Notes under the pieces: generated by a model
What the model saw: the letters and a program-made list of their open reading frames with translations, nothing else
Told to the model about the DNA's origin: nothing
The model's database searches: none
Part shown: positions 1-5,922 of the stretch, one piece after another
Position numbering within the stretch: position 1 is the stretch's first letter
How the letters are laid out: each line of letters starts with the position of its first letter
Made by a program: the position numbers and the translations under genes
Source: RGIG1918 sp045536045
GTDB lineage: Bacteria > Cyanobacteriota > Vampirovibrionia > Gastranaerophilales > Gastranaerophilaceae
DNA: 17,927 nt
Reading direction: 5' to 3'
Assembly: GCA_045536045.1 (NCBI GenBank)
Contig: JAZSMU010000020.1
Coordinates: 1 to 17,927 of the forward strand

Positions 1-37
1 TATAATAAAAAACCCTCTTATGGATTTAAGAGGGTAA
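1..37 (-). terminator. Intrinsic terminator of the 128-residue unknown gene
   Basis: A perfect 9-bp stem (12-20 with 27-35, loop 21-26) is followed, in the minus direction, by a run of six T and then an AT-rich tail (positions 11 down to 1). It begins about 40 bases past the stop codon of the minus-strand gene that ends at 75, so it most likely ends that transcript. Confidence 0.85.
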
Positions 38-74
38 AACAGATTGGAGATAAGGAGTTAGAGAGAAAAAAATT

Positions 75-461
75 CTATTCGTTAGCAGCAGCCCATGACT
101 GAGCAGCCATTGCTAATTTATCTGATTCAGATACGTTAGCGAAAGGTGCTAAGTGTCCGAATTCGTTTTCTAATAATTCTGCTTGTTCTTCCACGCCAGC
201 TTCAAATACACCCATTGAAGCTTCAATTTCTGCAATTCTTTCTGGTGATAAATATTTGGTTGGGTCAATTGTTGGAGTTACACCAACCATGTTTTGTTTG
301 CCCAATAGGTCTAGGCTATCTAAAACAGCTTGTGGGTCTTTTTGTTCATATTGAGCTGTTTGTTTTTGGTCATCTTGTTTACTTTCAACTGTTTCTCTAG
401 AAACTGCACTTTTCTGTCCTGCAGCACCAATTGAATAACTTTGCAATCTGTTTAAATTCAT
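75..461 (-). CDS. Unknown 128-residue protein with a candidate sigma-28 promoter
   Basis: I do not recognise this protein. It is small, acidic, and has no Cys, signal peptide or membrane segment. Residues 20-45 are Gln/Lys/Glu-rich and probably disordered, and residues about 70-100 look helical and Glu-rich. The start is an ATG with a good ribosome site (AAGGAG) just upstream, and a second AAGGAG lies further up. A terminator follows the stop, so it is a single-gene transcript. It faces away from fliM across a 201-base gap. That gap holds a TAAAGTTC-N11-GCCG site reading into this gene, which suggests co-expression with late flagellar genes. A role in motility is inference from the promoter and location only. 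Confidence 0.8.
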   Translation of the reverse strand: MNLNRLQSYSIGAAGQKSAVSRETVESKQDDQKQTAQYEQKDPQAVLDSLDLLGKQNMVGVTPTIDPTKYLSPERIAEIEASMGVFEAGVEEQAELLENEFGHLAPFANVSESDKLAMAAQSWAAANE

Positions 462-495
462 TTCAGTCTCCTTGAATTATCTCCTTGTAAAATTA

Positions 496-522
496 ACTAC
501 GGCTTTTTTTTAATGAACTTTA
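496..522 (-). promoter_or_regulatory. Candidate sigma-28 (FliA) promoter for the 128-residue gene
   Basis: Read on the minus strand, TAAAGTTC (522-515) is followed by exactly 11 bases and then GCCGTAGT (503-496). The enterobacterial sigma-28 consensus is TAAAGTTT-N11-GCCGATAA. The -35 half matches 7 of 8 and the first four bases of the -10 half (GCCG) match. GCCG is rare in the gaps of this AT-rich window. The predicted transcript start would give a leader of about 25-30 bases carrying the ribosome site. Confidence 0.5.
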
Positions 523-601
523 TGATTTTGGAAAGTAAATTTACATTTTGTTACAATTTGGGGGATAAACCCATTGAATATAGTATATATAGCAGAGTTT
601 A

Positions 602-630
602 TAGACAAATAATGTTATAGATAGTAGAAT
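602..630 (+). promoter_or_regulatory. Sigma-70-type promoter of the fliM operon
   Basis: TAGACA (602-607) is separated by 17 bases from TAGAAT (625-630). Each hexamer matches 5 of 6 bases of the sigma-70 consensus. Transcription would start near 637, leaving a short leader with AGAGGA (653-658) before the TTG start of fliM. This is a housekeeping-type promoter, as expected for an early/middle flagellar operon. Confidence 0.5.
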
Positions 631-662
631 ATATAATAATATATTGACCATCAGAGGAAATT

Positions 663-1709
663 TTGGACGAAAATCAATTACCAGAAGACAATAATATAGA
701 AAGTTCTAATTCCGAAAAAGACTTTACTAATGCTGAAGATATTCAAGATATTTTTGAGCAACCTATTTTTGATGACCAAGAAAATGACAAACAATCTGGT
801 GATATTTCTGAAGAATTTAGAAGAGGTTATAAATTATATAACTTCCGTCGTCCAGATAAATTTTCAAAAGAGCACTTGAGAGCTCTTCAAGATATTCATA
901 GAGATTTTGCACGTCAGCTTGCAATGTCTTTAACTCCATATTTACGTATGGATGTTGAAATGGATATTATTTCTGTTGACCAATTAACATATGATGAATT
1001 TGTTTGTTCAATGCCTCCACATATTCAAAATGGAACATTTAAGCTAAATCCGTTAAATGGCGAAATTTCAATTGGCTTAAGCCCAGAAGTTTTAACTGCA
1101 TTTTTAGACAGAATGCTTGGTGGCGATGGCTCAAACACAGAATTTAATAGAGAATTAACTTCAATTGAAGAGGCTTTAACTAAAAAGATTATTGAAAGAA
1201 TTGTTGCAACGCTAGAAGAGGCATGGAATTCTGTTATCCACGTTAAGGCTGAATTTTCTAGCTTGGATAATGGCTACCATGTTGTTCCTATTGCAACAAC
1301 AGGCGAAATCGTTGCTCTAATTTCTTTTGAAATTAGAATAGGTCAAAAGAATTTTGGCTTAATTAATATATGTTTCCCATATCCAGTATTAGAATCAGTT
1401 CTTCCAAAATTGACACCACAATATATTTATCAACACACAAGTGTTATTTCAAACGAAATTGGAAGAAGCGAAGTTTTAAACAAAATCAATTCTGTTGATT
1501 TAGATTTGAGTGTTCAATTAGGCACAACAAACATTATGATTGATGAAGTTTTAGACCTTAAAGAAGGGGATATTATTAAATTAGACCAAAATATTAATCA
1601 AGATTTGATTGTTTTGATTAACGGAAAGAAAAAATTTACAGCAAGCCCTGGTTTAATTGAAAATAAATTATGTATTAAGATAGCAGACAGATATACGCCT
1701 GCCAAATAA
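663..1709 (+). CDS. fliM: Flagellar motor switch protein FliM
   Basis: FliM is the cytoplasmic C-ring protein that receives phospho-CheY and sets rotor direction. The N-terminal 50 residues are acidic and low-complexity. The segment NAEDIQDIF (23-31) loosely resembles the CheY-binding EIDALL motif, a weak match. Residues 59-95 carry the hallmark beginning YNFRRPDKFSKEHLRAL. LGGDG (152-156) marks the CheC-like middle domain, and residues about 275-345 form the SpoA domain that pairs with FliN. The length (348) is normal. The start is TTG with AGAGGA 4-5 bases upstream. It is first in an operon with fliN, 8 bases downstream, and a receiver gene. Confidence 0.93.
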   Translation: MDENQLPEDNNIESSNSEKDFTNAEDIQDIFEQPIFDDQENDKQSGDISEEFRRGYKLYNFRRPDKFSKEHLRALQDIHRDFARQLAMSLTPYLRMDVEMDIISVDQLTYDEFVCSMPPHIQNGTFKLNPLNGEISIGLSPEVLTAFLDRMLGGDGSNTEFNRELTSIEEALTKKIIERIVATLEEAWNSVIHVKAEFSSLDNGYHVVPIATTGEIVALISFEIRIGQKNFGLINICFPYPVLESVLPKLTPQYIYQHTSVISNEIGRSEVLNKINSVDLDLSVQLGTTNIMIDEVLDLKEGDIIKLDQNINQDLIVLINGKKKFTASPGLIENKLCIKIADRYTPAK

Positions 1710-1717
1710 GAGTAAAA

Positions 1718-2098
1718 ATGGAAGAAGAAATTAAAAAAACTAAAAAGAAAAAGAAGGACGAGGAAGTTTCTGCACCAACTTTTGAAACTATTAAAAGACC
1801 AGCAAGAGAAAAGGCAGAAGATTCTGAAACAATTGAGCTTCTTATGGATGTTGAGCTTGAGCTCACTGCAGAGTTAGGCTCAACTGAATTACCTTTAAAA
1901 AATATTTTAGATTTTACAAAAGGGTCAATTGTTAAATTAGATTCATACACAAGCAACCCTGTTGATTTATTGGTTAATGGAAAAGTTATTGCAAAAGGCG
2001 AAGTTGTAATTATTGAAGATAATTTTGGGCTTCGCGTAACAGATGTTTGCGATAATAATCCATTAGGTCATAAAAATTCATCTGAGGAGGATAAATAG
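1718..2098 (+). CDS. fliN: Flagellar motor switch protein FliN
   Basis: FliN forms the lower C-ring with FliM and helps dock the export apparatus. The first 35 residues are charged (a Lys-rich run at 5-13). The SpoA domain spans about residues 40-115 and resembles the C-terminus of the neighbouring FliM: LMDVELELTAELG, then ILDFTKGSIVKLD, then VDLLVNGKVIAKGEVV. It is a plain FliN rather than FliY, because no CheC domain is present. The ATG start has only a weak AAGAG ribosome site next to the fliM stop, so coupling to fliM translation is likely. Its TAG stop overlaps the GTG start of the next gene by one base. Confidence 0.92.
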   Translation: MEEEIKKTKKKKKDEEVSAPTFETIKRPAREKAEDSETIELLMDVELELTAELGSTELPLKNILDFTKGSIVKLDSYTSNPVDLLVNGKVIAKGEVVIIEDNFGLRVTDVCDNNPLGHKNSSEEDK

Positions 2099-2673
2099 TG
2101 CCTACTGTTGATTTAAGTGAAGAAACAATTAGAAAATTATATAAATTAATTGATGAAGAAGCACCAAAACGAGTTGGGGACTTTGAAATCTCTTCTGCTT
2201 TAGATAAAGCAAAAAAACTACTTGATTCTTTTGTTAAAGGAACAACCAGAGAGTTTAAAATCAAAAGTAATCCAGGAGAAGTTGGCAACATATTGATTGT
2301 TGATGATATTGGTGTTGTAACATATCAACTCAAAGTTTTGTTTGAAAAAGAAGGTTTTATAGTTGAAACTGCAAAAGACATATATACAGCAGTTAACCAT
2401 TTCAAAAAAGAAAATTATGCTTATGTGATTATGGATTTGATGGTTTCAACAGAACGCGAAGGTTATTTGCTTTTAGATGAAATTAGAAAAATTATTATTA
2501 AAGATAATTTAGACACAAAAATAATTGTTATAACGGCTTCTGGCAAAGCAGAACACAAACTAAAATGCATCAACAAAGGTGCAGACAGGTTTATTAACAA
2601 AGACCAAGGCTGGCAAGAATCTGTTTTAGATATTTGCTTAGGAAGAGAGCAAGAAGAAATTACAGAAGAATAA
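2098..2673 (+). CDS. CheY-like receiver protein with N-terminal helical extension
   Basis: A single response-regulator receiver domain (about residues 64-180) follows a mostly helical 60-residue extension of unknown role. Phosphorylation-site residues are all visible: Asp69-Asp70, acceptor Asp113 in IMDLM, Thr146, and Lys168. The usual Pro after that Lys is Asp here (NKDQ). There is no output domain. The GTG start is chosen because GAGGAGG lies 7 bases upstream and overlaps the end of fliN, giving tight coupling. Position as third gene of a fliM-fliN operon suggests it acts at the switch, as a CheY variant. That is inference, since known CheY proteins lack the extension. Confidence 0.85.
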   Translation: MPTVDLSEETIRKLYKLIDEEAPKRVGDFEISSALDKAKKLLDSFVKGTTREFKIKSNPGEVGNILIVDDIGVVTYQLKVLFEKEGFIVETAKDIYTAVNHFKKENYAYVIMDLMVSTEREGYLLLDEIRKIIIKDNLDTKIIVITASGKAEHKLKCINKGADRFINKDQGWQESVLDICLGREQEEITEE

Positions 2674-2680
2674 ATTTTAA

Positions 2681-2716
2681 AGGGTTCTATATATTAATAG
2701 AACCCTCATTTTTTAT
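2681..2716 (+). terminator. Terminator of the fliM-fliN-receiver operon
   Basis: A 10-bp stem (2681-2690 with 2697-2706, loop 2691-2696) is followed by a T-rich tail at 2709-2714. It sits 7 bases after the receiver gene's stop. The stop codon of the converging minus-strand gene (2687-2689) lies inside the stem. In the minus direction the tail is weaker but AT-rich, so it may work in both directions. Confidence 0.85.
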
Positions 2717-3352
2717 CTTTTCTGAGGCATCTTTAGATCCTTGATGGCTTTTAATAAAATTAAGAACAAAATTAATTGCCTCAATGTCATGCTCAACTTT
2801 TGTTTTCATTTCAATAGTTTCTTTGAAAGATAAAGAAGATATGCTTGAATTTGAAAGCTTTTCTGGCTCAATTTCAATATCTAAAAAGTTTTTCAATTCA
2901 AAATACCATTTATAAATTTCATAATAAAGCGTTATTATTGAAATATCGCCTGTTCTAAAAATAAACATTGGTTTTGTTGAAAAAGCTAATTTCTTTTTCA
3001 AGAAAATATTCAAAATTAGTGCTTTTAAACCTTTTTTTGAAGAAATATAGCCTTCTGATTGCGATATAAATTCTAATAATAAATCATTTTCATTAATTCT
3101 ATATACTTCGGCTCCATTTTCTTTTATAAAATCAAAAATTCCTTGAGTATTATTTAGATACTTTTCAAATATTTCATTTAATTCAGCTTGAAACTGCATC
3201 TTTTGTGCTTCTTGCTTAGATGTTATTTCAAGACTTTCGCTTTTTGTTATGCACACTTTTTTTGAACCAAAAGAAGCAGTTAATACACCTTTAGTATTTT
3301 TATTCTTTAAATTAAAAAAATAATTTACAATTTTTTGAAAAAAGTTTACCAT
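2687..3352 (-). CDS. Unknown 221-residue protein
   Basis: I do not recognise this protein. It is Lys-, Ile- and Phe-rich and probably soluble. No signal peptide, clear membrane helix or metal motif is visible. Residues 1-15 are Phe-rich and could associate with a membrane or a partner. The C-terminal 60 residues look helical. The ATG start has no clear ribosome site. The best sigma-70-type promoter (TTGTTA-N18-TAATAT, 3399 down to 3370) would give a leader of only about 10 bases, so translation may be nearly leaderless. It stands between the flagellar operon and the HD-GYP gene, but nothing in it shows a motility role. Confidence 0.75.
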   Translation of the reverse strand: MVNFFQKIVNYFFNLKNKNTKGVLTASFGSKKVCITKSESLEITSKQEAQKMQFQAELNEIFEKYLNNTQGIFDFIKENGAEVYRINENDLLLEFISQSEGYISSKKGLKALILNIFLKKKLAFSTKPMFIFRTGDISIITLYYEIYKWYFELKNFLDIEIEPEKLSNSSISSLSFKETIEMKTKVEHDIEAINFVLNFIKSHQGSKDASEKIKNEGSINI

Positions 3353-3369
3353 TAAGATATCCGAAAACT

Positions 3370-3399
3370 ATATTAAAATATTATCAAATATCTTAACAA
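3370..3399 (-). promoter_or_regulatory. Possible promoter of the 221-residue gene
   Basis: On the minus strand TTGTTA (3399-3394) is followed by 18 bases and TAATAT (3375-3370). Each hexamer matches about 4 of 6 consensus bases. The expected start of transcription is within about 10 bases of the ATG, so either the leader is unusually short or the real promoter is elsewhere. Confidence 0.3.
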
Positions 3400-3415
3400 A
3401 AATCATCTATTAAAT

Positions 3416-3443
3416 TAAAGTTTTAAAAAAATCATGCCGTAAA
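3416..3443 (+). promoter_or_regulatory. Candidate sigma-28 (FliA) promoter of the HD-GYP gene
   Basis: TAAAGTTT (3416-3423) matches the sigma-28 -35 consensus at all 8 bases. After 12 bases comes GCCGTAAA (3436-3443), which matches GCCGATAA at 6 of 8. Spacing is one base longer than the enterobacterial 11. The GCCGTA core is shared with the site at 496-522. The start codon is at 3466 with AGAGGA between. Confidence 0.55.
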
Positions 3444-3465
3444 TAATTAAAAAAGAGGATATAAA

Positions 3466-4590
3466 ATGCTTGAGCTCAAGAATGAATTATATATACATGG
3501 CATAGACGACATGCTTGCAAACAGCGTTAAGAACGCAAAACACACAGTTTTGTTGGTTGACGATGAAGAGCATAACTTGGCACTTTTAAAAAGAACTTTA
3601 AGAGGAAAAGTGCATATTTTAACTGCATGCAATGGTCAAGAAGGTTTAAGAGTTTTAGAAGAAAACCAAGATACAGTTTCTATTATTATTTCAGACCACA
3701 AAATGCCTGTTATGGAAGGAACAGAATTTCTTGAAAAAGCAAATATAATTTCTCCGACTGCAATAAAAATATTATTAACAGGTTTTAGCGATATTGAAAT
3801 TTTAACAGATGCAGTTAATAAATGTGGCTTATTTCAATATATTTTGAAGCCATTTGAACCAGACGCGTTAATTCAAGTTGTTGAAAGTGGCATTGAAAAA
3901 TTCAATTTGATAAACACAAAATCAACAATTTTAGCAGATTTAAAAGAATTATTCTATAAAACAATTAAATCAATATCTTCAGCACTAGACTCTAAAGACC
4001 CATATACTCACGGGCACTCATTAAGAGTTACTTTGTATTCAATGATTTTAGCTAAAACTATTGGCTTAAATGACAAAGAAATGGAAGAAATTGAAACAGC
4101 AGGTTTGTTGCATGACATTGGCAAAATCGGTATTCCACAGAAAATATTGTGCAAACCTGGAAAATTGGATGATGAAGAAAGAAAAATCATGATGCTTCAT
4201 CCAGAAAACTCTGAAAAACTTATTATAAATATTAAAAGATTAAAAGGAATTTCTGCTTGGCTTAAAAACCACCACGAAAAATGGGACGGAACAGGCTATC
4301 CACAAGGAATTAGTGGCGAAAATATTCCACTTTGTGCAAGAATAATTGCAATTGCCGATACATATGATGCCATGACATCAACAAGACCATACAGAAATGC
4401 TCTTTCTCATGAAATTGCAATAGAAGAAATCAAAAAATGTGCAGGAACACAATTTGACCCACGTCTTGCAGAAATTTTTGTTTCTCTTGAAGACAAAATC
4501 AAAGATGCAAAAGACAACCCAGATGAATATTATGAACAATATAGCCAATTGAAAAGAGAAATTGACTCTTCTATTTTAAAAGCTGTGTAA
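3466..4590 (+). CDS. Response regulator with HD-GYP domain (probable c-di-GMP phosphodiesterase)
   Basis: The N-terminal receiver (about 25-145) has Asp32-Asp33, acceptor Asp77 in ISDHKMP, Thr105 and Lys128-Pro129. The C-terminal HD-GYP domain (about 165-345) shows HGH (182-184), HDIGK (216-220), the His pair 269-270, DGTGYP (274-279) and ADTYDAMTSTRPYR (297-310). HD-GYP proteins with these residues hydrolyse cyclic di-GMP at a di- or tri-iron centre. Phosphorylation of the receiver would control this. The ATG start has AGAGGA upstream. It lies next to flagellar genes under a sigma-28-like promoter, so it may lower c-di-GMP to favour swimming. No clear terminator follows, so some read-through into the ferredoxin gene is possible. 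Confidence 0.92.
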   Translation: MLELKNELYIHGIDDMLANSVKNAKHTVLLVDDEEHNLALLKRTLRGKVHILTACNGQEGLRVLEENQDTVSIIISDHKMPVMEGTEFLEKANIISPTAIKILLTGFSDIEILTDAVNKCGLFQYILKPFEPDALIQVVESGIEKFNLINTKSTILADLKELFYKTIKSISSALDSKDPYTHGHSLRVTLYSMILAKTIGLNDKEMEEIETAGLLHDIGKIGIPQKILCKPGKLDDEERKIMMLHPENSEKLIINIKRLKGISAWLKNHHEKWDGTGYPQGISGENIPLCARIIAIADTYDAMTSTRPYRNALSHEIAIEEIKKCAGTQFDPRLAEIFVSLEDKIKDAKDNPDEYYEQYSQLKREIDSSILKAV

Positions 4591-4668
4591 AAAATTAGCA
4601 TAAAAGGCAATTAATTTCATATTTATAAAAGATAAAATGTTATCTAGAAAATATGAAAGGAGAATTTT

Positions 4669-4851
4669 ATGCAAGTATCAATTATGAATTCATGCACAGG
4701 CTGTGGAGCATGCGAGGCAATAAACTCAGATGTTTTTACAGTTGATACAGTAGCTCATGTAAATGATGCTAATGTTTCAAAATATGAACAAGATTGCATA
4801 GATGCTGCCCTAATTTGCCCAGTAAACGCAATTTGGGTGGAAGACCTATAA
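4669..4851 (+). CDS. Single-cluster 4Fe-4S ferredoxin
   Basis: This 60-residue cytoplasmic electron carrier binds one 4Fe-4S cluster. The ligands are Cys9, Cys12 and Cys15 (CTGCGAC) and Cys50, followed by Pro51. Cys43 is an extra Cys at the place where monocluster ferredoxins often have a disulfide partner. A second cluster motif is absent. The ATG is preceded by a strong AAAGGAG. A terminator starts within 5 bases of the stop. Its redox partner cannot be told from the neighbours. Confidence 0.9.
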   Translation: MQVSIMNSCTGCGACEAINSDVFTVDTVAHVNDANVSKYEQDCIDAALICPVNAIWVEDL

Positions 4852-4855
4852 AAAG

Positions 4856-4880
4856 AAAGCCCCCAAAAGGGGCTTTTTTA
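4856..4880. terminator. Bidirectional terminator between the ferredoxin and the 81-residue gene
   Basis: An 8-bp stem (4856-4863 with 4869-4876) has a 5-base loop. On the plus strand the T run overlaps the end of the stem and continues to 4879. On the minus strand the stem is followed by TTTCTTTTTA. It lies between two convergent stops at 4851 and 4878, so it probably serves both genes. Confidence 0.85.
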
Positions 4881-5123
4881 AGCTTCAATATATAACTTTC
4901 TTCCCACAATATTTGGTTTTTCATTGTAATAGCCAGCAAAATAACCACCAGGAATTGGCATATTTTTGCCGTAGTTTTTATTTGAAGAAAAAGAGCTTCC
5001 AAAAGAAGTGTATTTATTATCTTCACTAGCAAAAGGATTTTCGCTTATTTTTTTAGTTTCAACTTTTGTTAAAGCTGGTGGTTGAAATGTTTTCTGTATT
5101 AATGAAACTAAATTTGAAATCAT
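4878..5123 (-). CDS. Unknown 81-residue protein
   Basis: I do not recognise this protein. It has a short hydrophobic/amphipathic N-terminus, a Ser/Asn-rich middle (about 30-50) and a Gly/Tyr-rich C-terminal block (about 55-80) that includes PIPGGYFAGYY and ends RKLYIEA. That end looks conserved-motif-like rather than random. The ATG is supported by AAAGGA 5 bases upstream. A bidirectional terminator follows the stop directly. A longer frame on the same strand that overlaps the ferredoxin gene was not accepted. Confidence 0.65.
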   Translation of the reverse strand: MISNLVSLIQKTFQPPALTKVETKKISENPFASEDNKYTSFGSSFSSNKNYGKNMPIPGGYFAGYYNEKPNIVGRKLYIEA

Positions 5124-5244
5124 CTTTTTCCTTTCTTTGTGGATAGATTTTATTTAATGATAATTTTTATTTTGTCATTATCTTATCATTATAAACGACC
5201 ATATTTTTTAATTATTTAAAAATTTCAACTGTTTTATGGACAAA

Positions 5245-5271
5245 AAAATCGCACCCTTTGAGTGCGATTTT
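5245..5271 (-). terminator. Terminator of the zinc-ribbon gene
   Basis: A perfect 10-bp stem (5245-5254 with 5262-5271, 7-base loop) is followed in the minus direction by a T run reaching 5242. It lies 24 bases past the stop of the gene ending at 5295. Confidence 0.88.
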
Positions 5272-5294
5272 CCTAGAATAAAATTTATATATTA

Positions 5295-5573
5295 TTATGC
5301 TTCTTGTTTTTCAGCTTTTTTAGCGAAACATTCTCTACAATAAATTTCTTTTCCTGAAATTGGTTTGAATGGAACTTTTGTTTGAGCACCACATACTGAG
5401 CATACTGCGTCAAACATTTTTTTCCTGTTGCGTTGTCTGCGATTTTTACGACACTCTGGGCATCTTTTTGGTTTGTTTACAAGTCCTTTTTCTGCGTAAA
5501 ACTCTTGCTCTCCAACAGAGAAAACAAACTCATTACCACAGTCTTCGCACTTTAGGGTTTCGTCTTGGAACAT
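5295..5573 (-). CDS. Small double zinc-ribbon protein
   Basis: This 92-residue protein has four CxxC pairs: Cys9/12, Cys38/41, Cys58/61 and Cys79/82, enough for two zinc sites. It matches the arrangement of the bacterial 'probable zinc-ribbon domain' family (zf-trcl type), in which an N-terminal ribbon is followed by a VPF-containing CxxC...YCxxC ribbon. A basic stretch, KNRRQRNRKK (43-52), between the ribbons suggests nucleic-acid or ribosome contact. That function is inference. The ATG start has AAGGAG about 11 bases upstream. It has its own promoter and terminator. Confidence 0.88.
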   Translation of the reverse strand: MFQDETLKCEDCGNEFVFSVGEQEFYAEKGLVNKPKRCPECRKNRRQRNRKKMFDAVCSVCGAQTKVPFKPISGKEIYCRECFAKKAEKQEA

Positions 5574-5628
5574 TTTTTTAGTTTCTCCTTAGTTAGTAAA
5601 TTGTGTCTTTATTTCTAAAAACATCTTA

Positions 5629-5657
5629 ATTATAGAGTTTTTTTCACTCAATAGCAA
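5629..5657 (-). promoter_or_regulatory. Promoter of the zinc-ribbon gene
   Basis: On the minus strand TTGCTA (5657-5652) lies 17 bases from a perfect TATAAT (5634-5629). The leader to the ATG at 5573 would be about 50 bases. Confidence 0.6.
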
Positions 5658-5803
5658 GCAAATAATATTTTTGCTCAACTGTTCAATAAATTTTGGTATA
5701 CATTTTGCATAGTAACGTAAACTTTTATTACAAATTTTGCATTACTACTTTTTTTTATGTAATACTGAAAAAGTTAATAGTCTAACCATTCCTTTCTTGA
5801 CTT

Positions 5804-5836
5804 AATGCGGTGCAAATGTACCGCATTTTATTTATG
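5804..5836 (+). terminator. Orphan intrinsic terminator hairpin
   Basis: An 8-bp perfect stem (5804-5811 with 5820-5827) extends by two more pairs (G-U, C-G) around an AAAT loop and is followed by TTATTTAT. No plus-strand gene lies upstream within the gap, so it may end a small RNA or block read-through before the acyl-activating enzyme's promoter. Confidence 0.6.
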
Positions 5837-5863
5837 TTTACACAAGGAAAAAGCTTTAATTGC

Positions 5864-5892
5864 TTGCAAGTATTGTTTATTCTAGGTAAAAT
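5864..5892 (+). promoter_or_regulatory. Promoter of the acyl-activating enzyme gene
   Basis: TTGCAA (5864-5869) lies 17 bases from TAAAAT (5887-5892). Transcription would start near 5899. That leaves only about 9 bases before the ATG at 5908 but about 24 before the TTG at 5923, which has a ribosome site. Confidence 0.6.
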
Positions 5893-5908
5893 ATCATTAT
5901 TAATATTA

Positions 5909-5914
5909 TGGGAG
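5909..5914 (+). promoter_or_regulatory. Ribosome site that decides the start of the acyl-activating enzyme
   Basis: TGGGAG ends 8 bases before TTG 5923. The upstream ATG at 5908 overlaps this element and has no Shine-Dalgarno sequence of its own. Confidence 0.55.
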
Positions 5915-5922
5915 TTAGGAAC

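Larger units (their letters stand above)
5574..5907. other. Gene-free region with a possible small RNA
   Basis: No convincing reading frame lies in these 334 bases. They hold the zinc-ribbon promoter at the left end and the promoter of the acyl-activating enzyme at the right end. In between is a 9-base direct repeat ATTTTGCAT (5702-5710 and 5734-5742, 32 bases apart) and an orphan plus-strand terminator hairpin (5804-5836). An unstructured CU-rich stretch (5788-5796) precedes the hairpin. The simplest reading is a short noncoding RNA between about 5770 and 5835. This is unproven. Confidence 0.35.

Noticed and set aside
540..575. GGGGATAA-like sequence upstream of fliM as a sigma-28 promoter
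   Set aside because: The nearest TAAA is about 20 bases away rather than 15, and a better sigma-70-type promoter is at 602-630.
4630..4645. Six-base inverted repeat upstream of the ferredoxin as a terminator of the HD-GYP gene
   Set aside because: The stem is A/T-only apart from one pair near each end, and no T run follows.
4769..5032. An 87-codon minus-strand frame across the ferredoxin end and the bidirectional terminator
   Set aside because: It reads through a strong terminator and overlaps the 81-residue gene, which has a good ribosome site, and its composition looks random.
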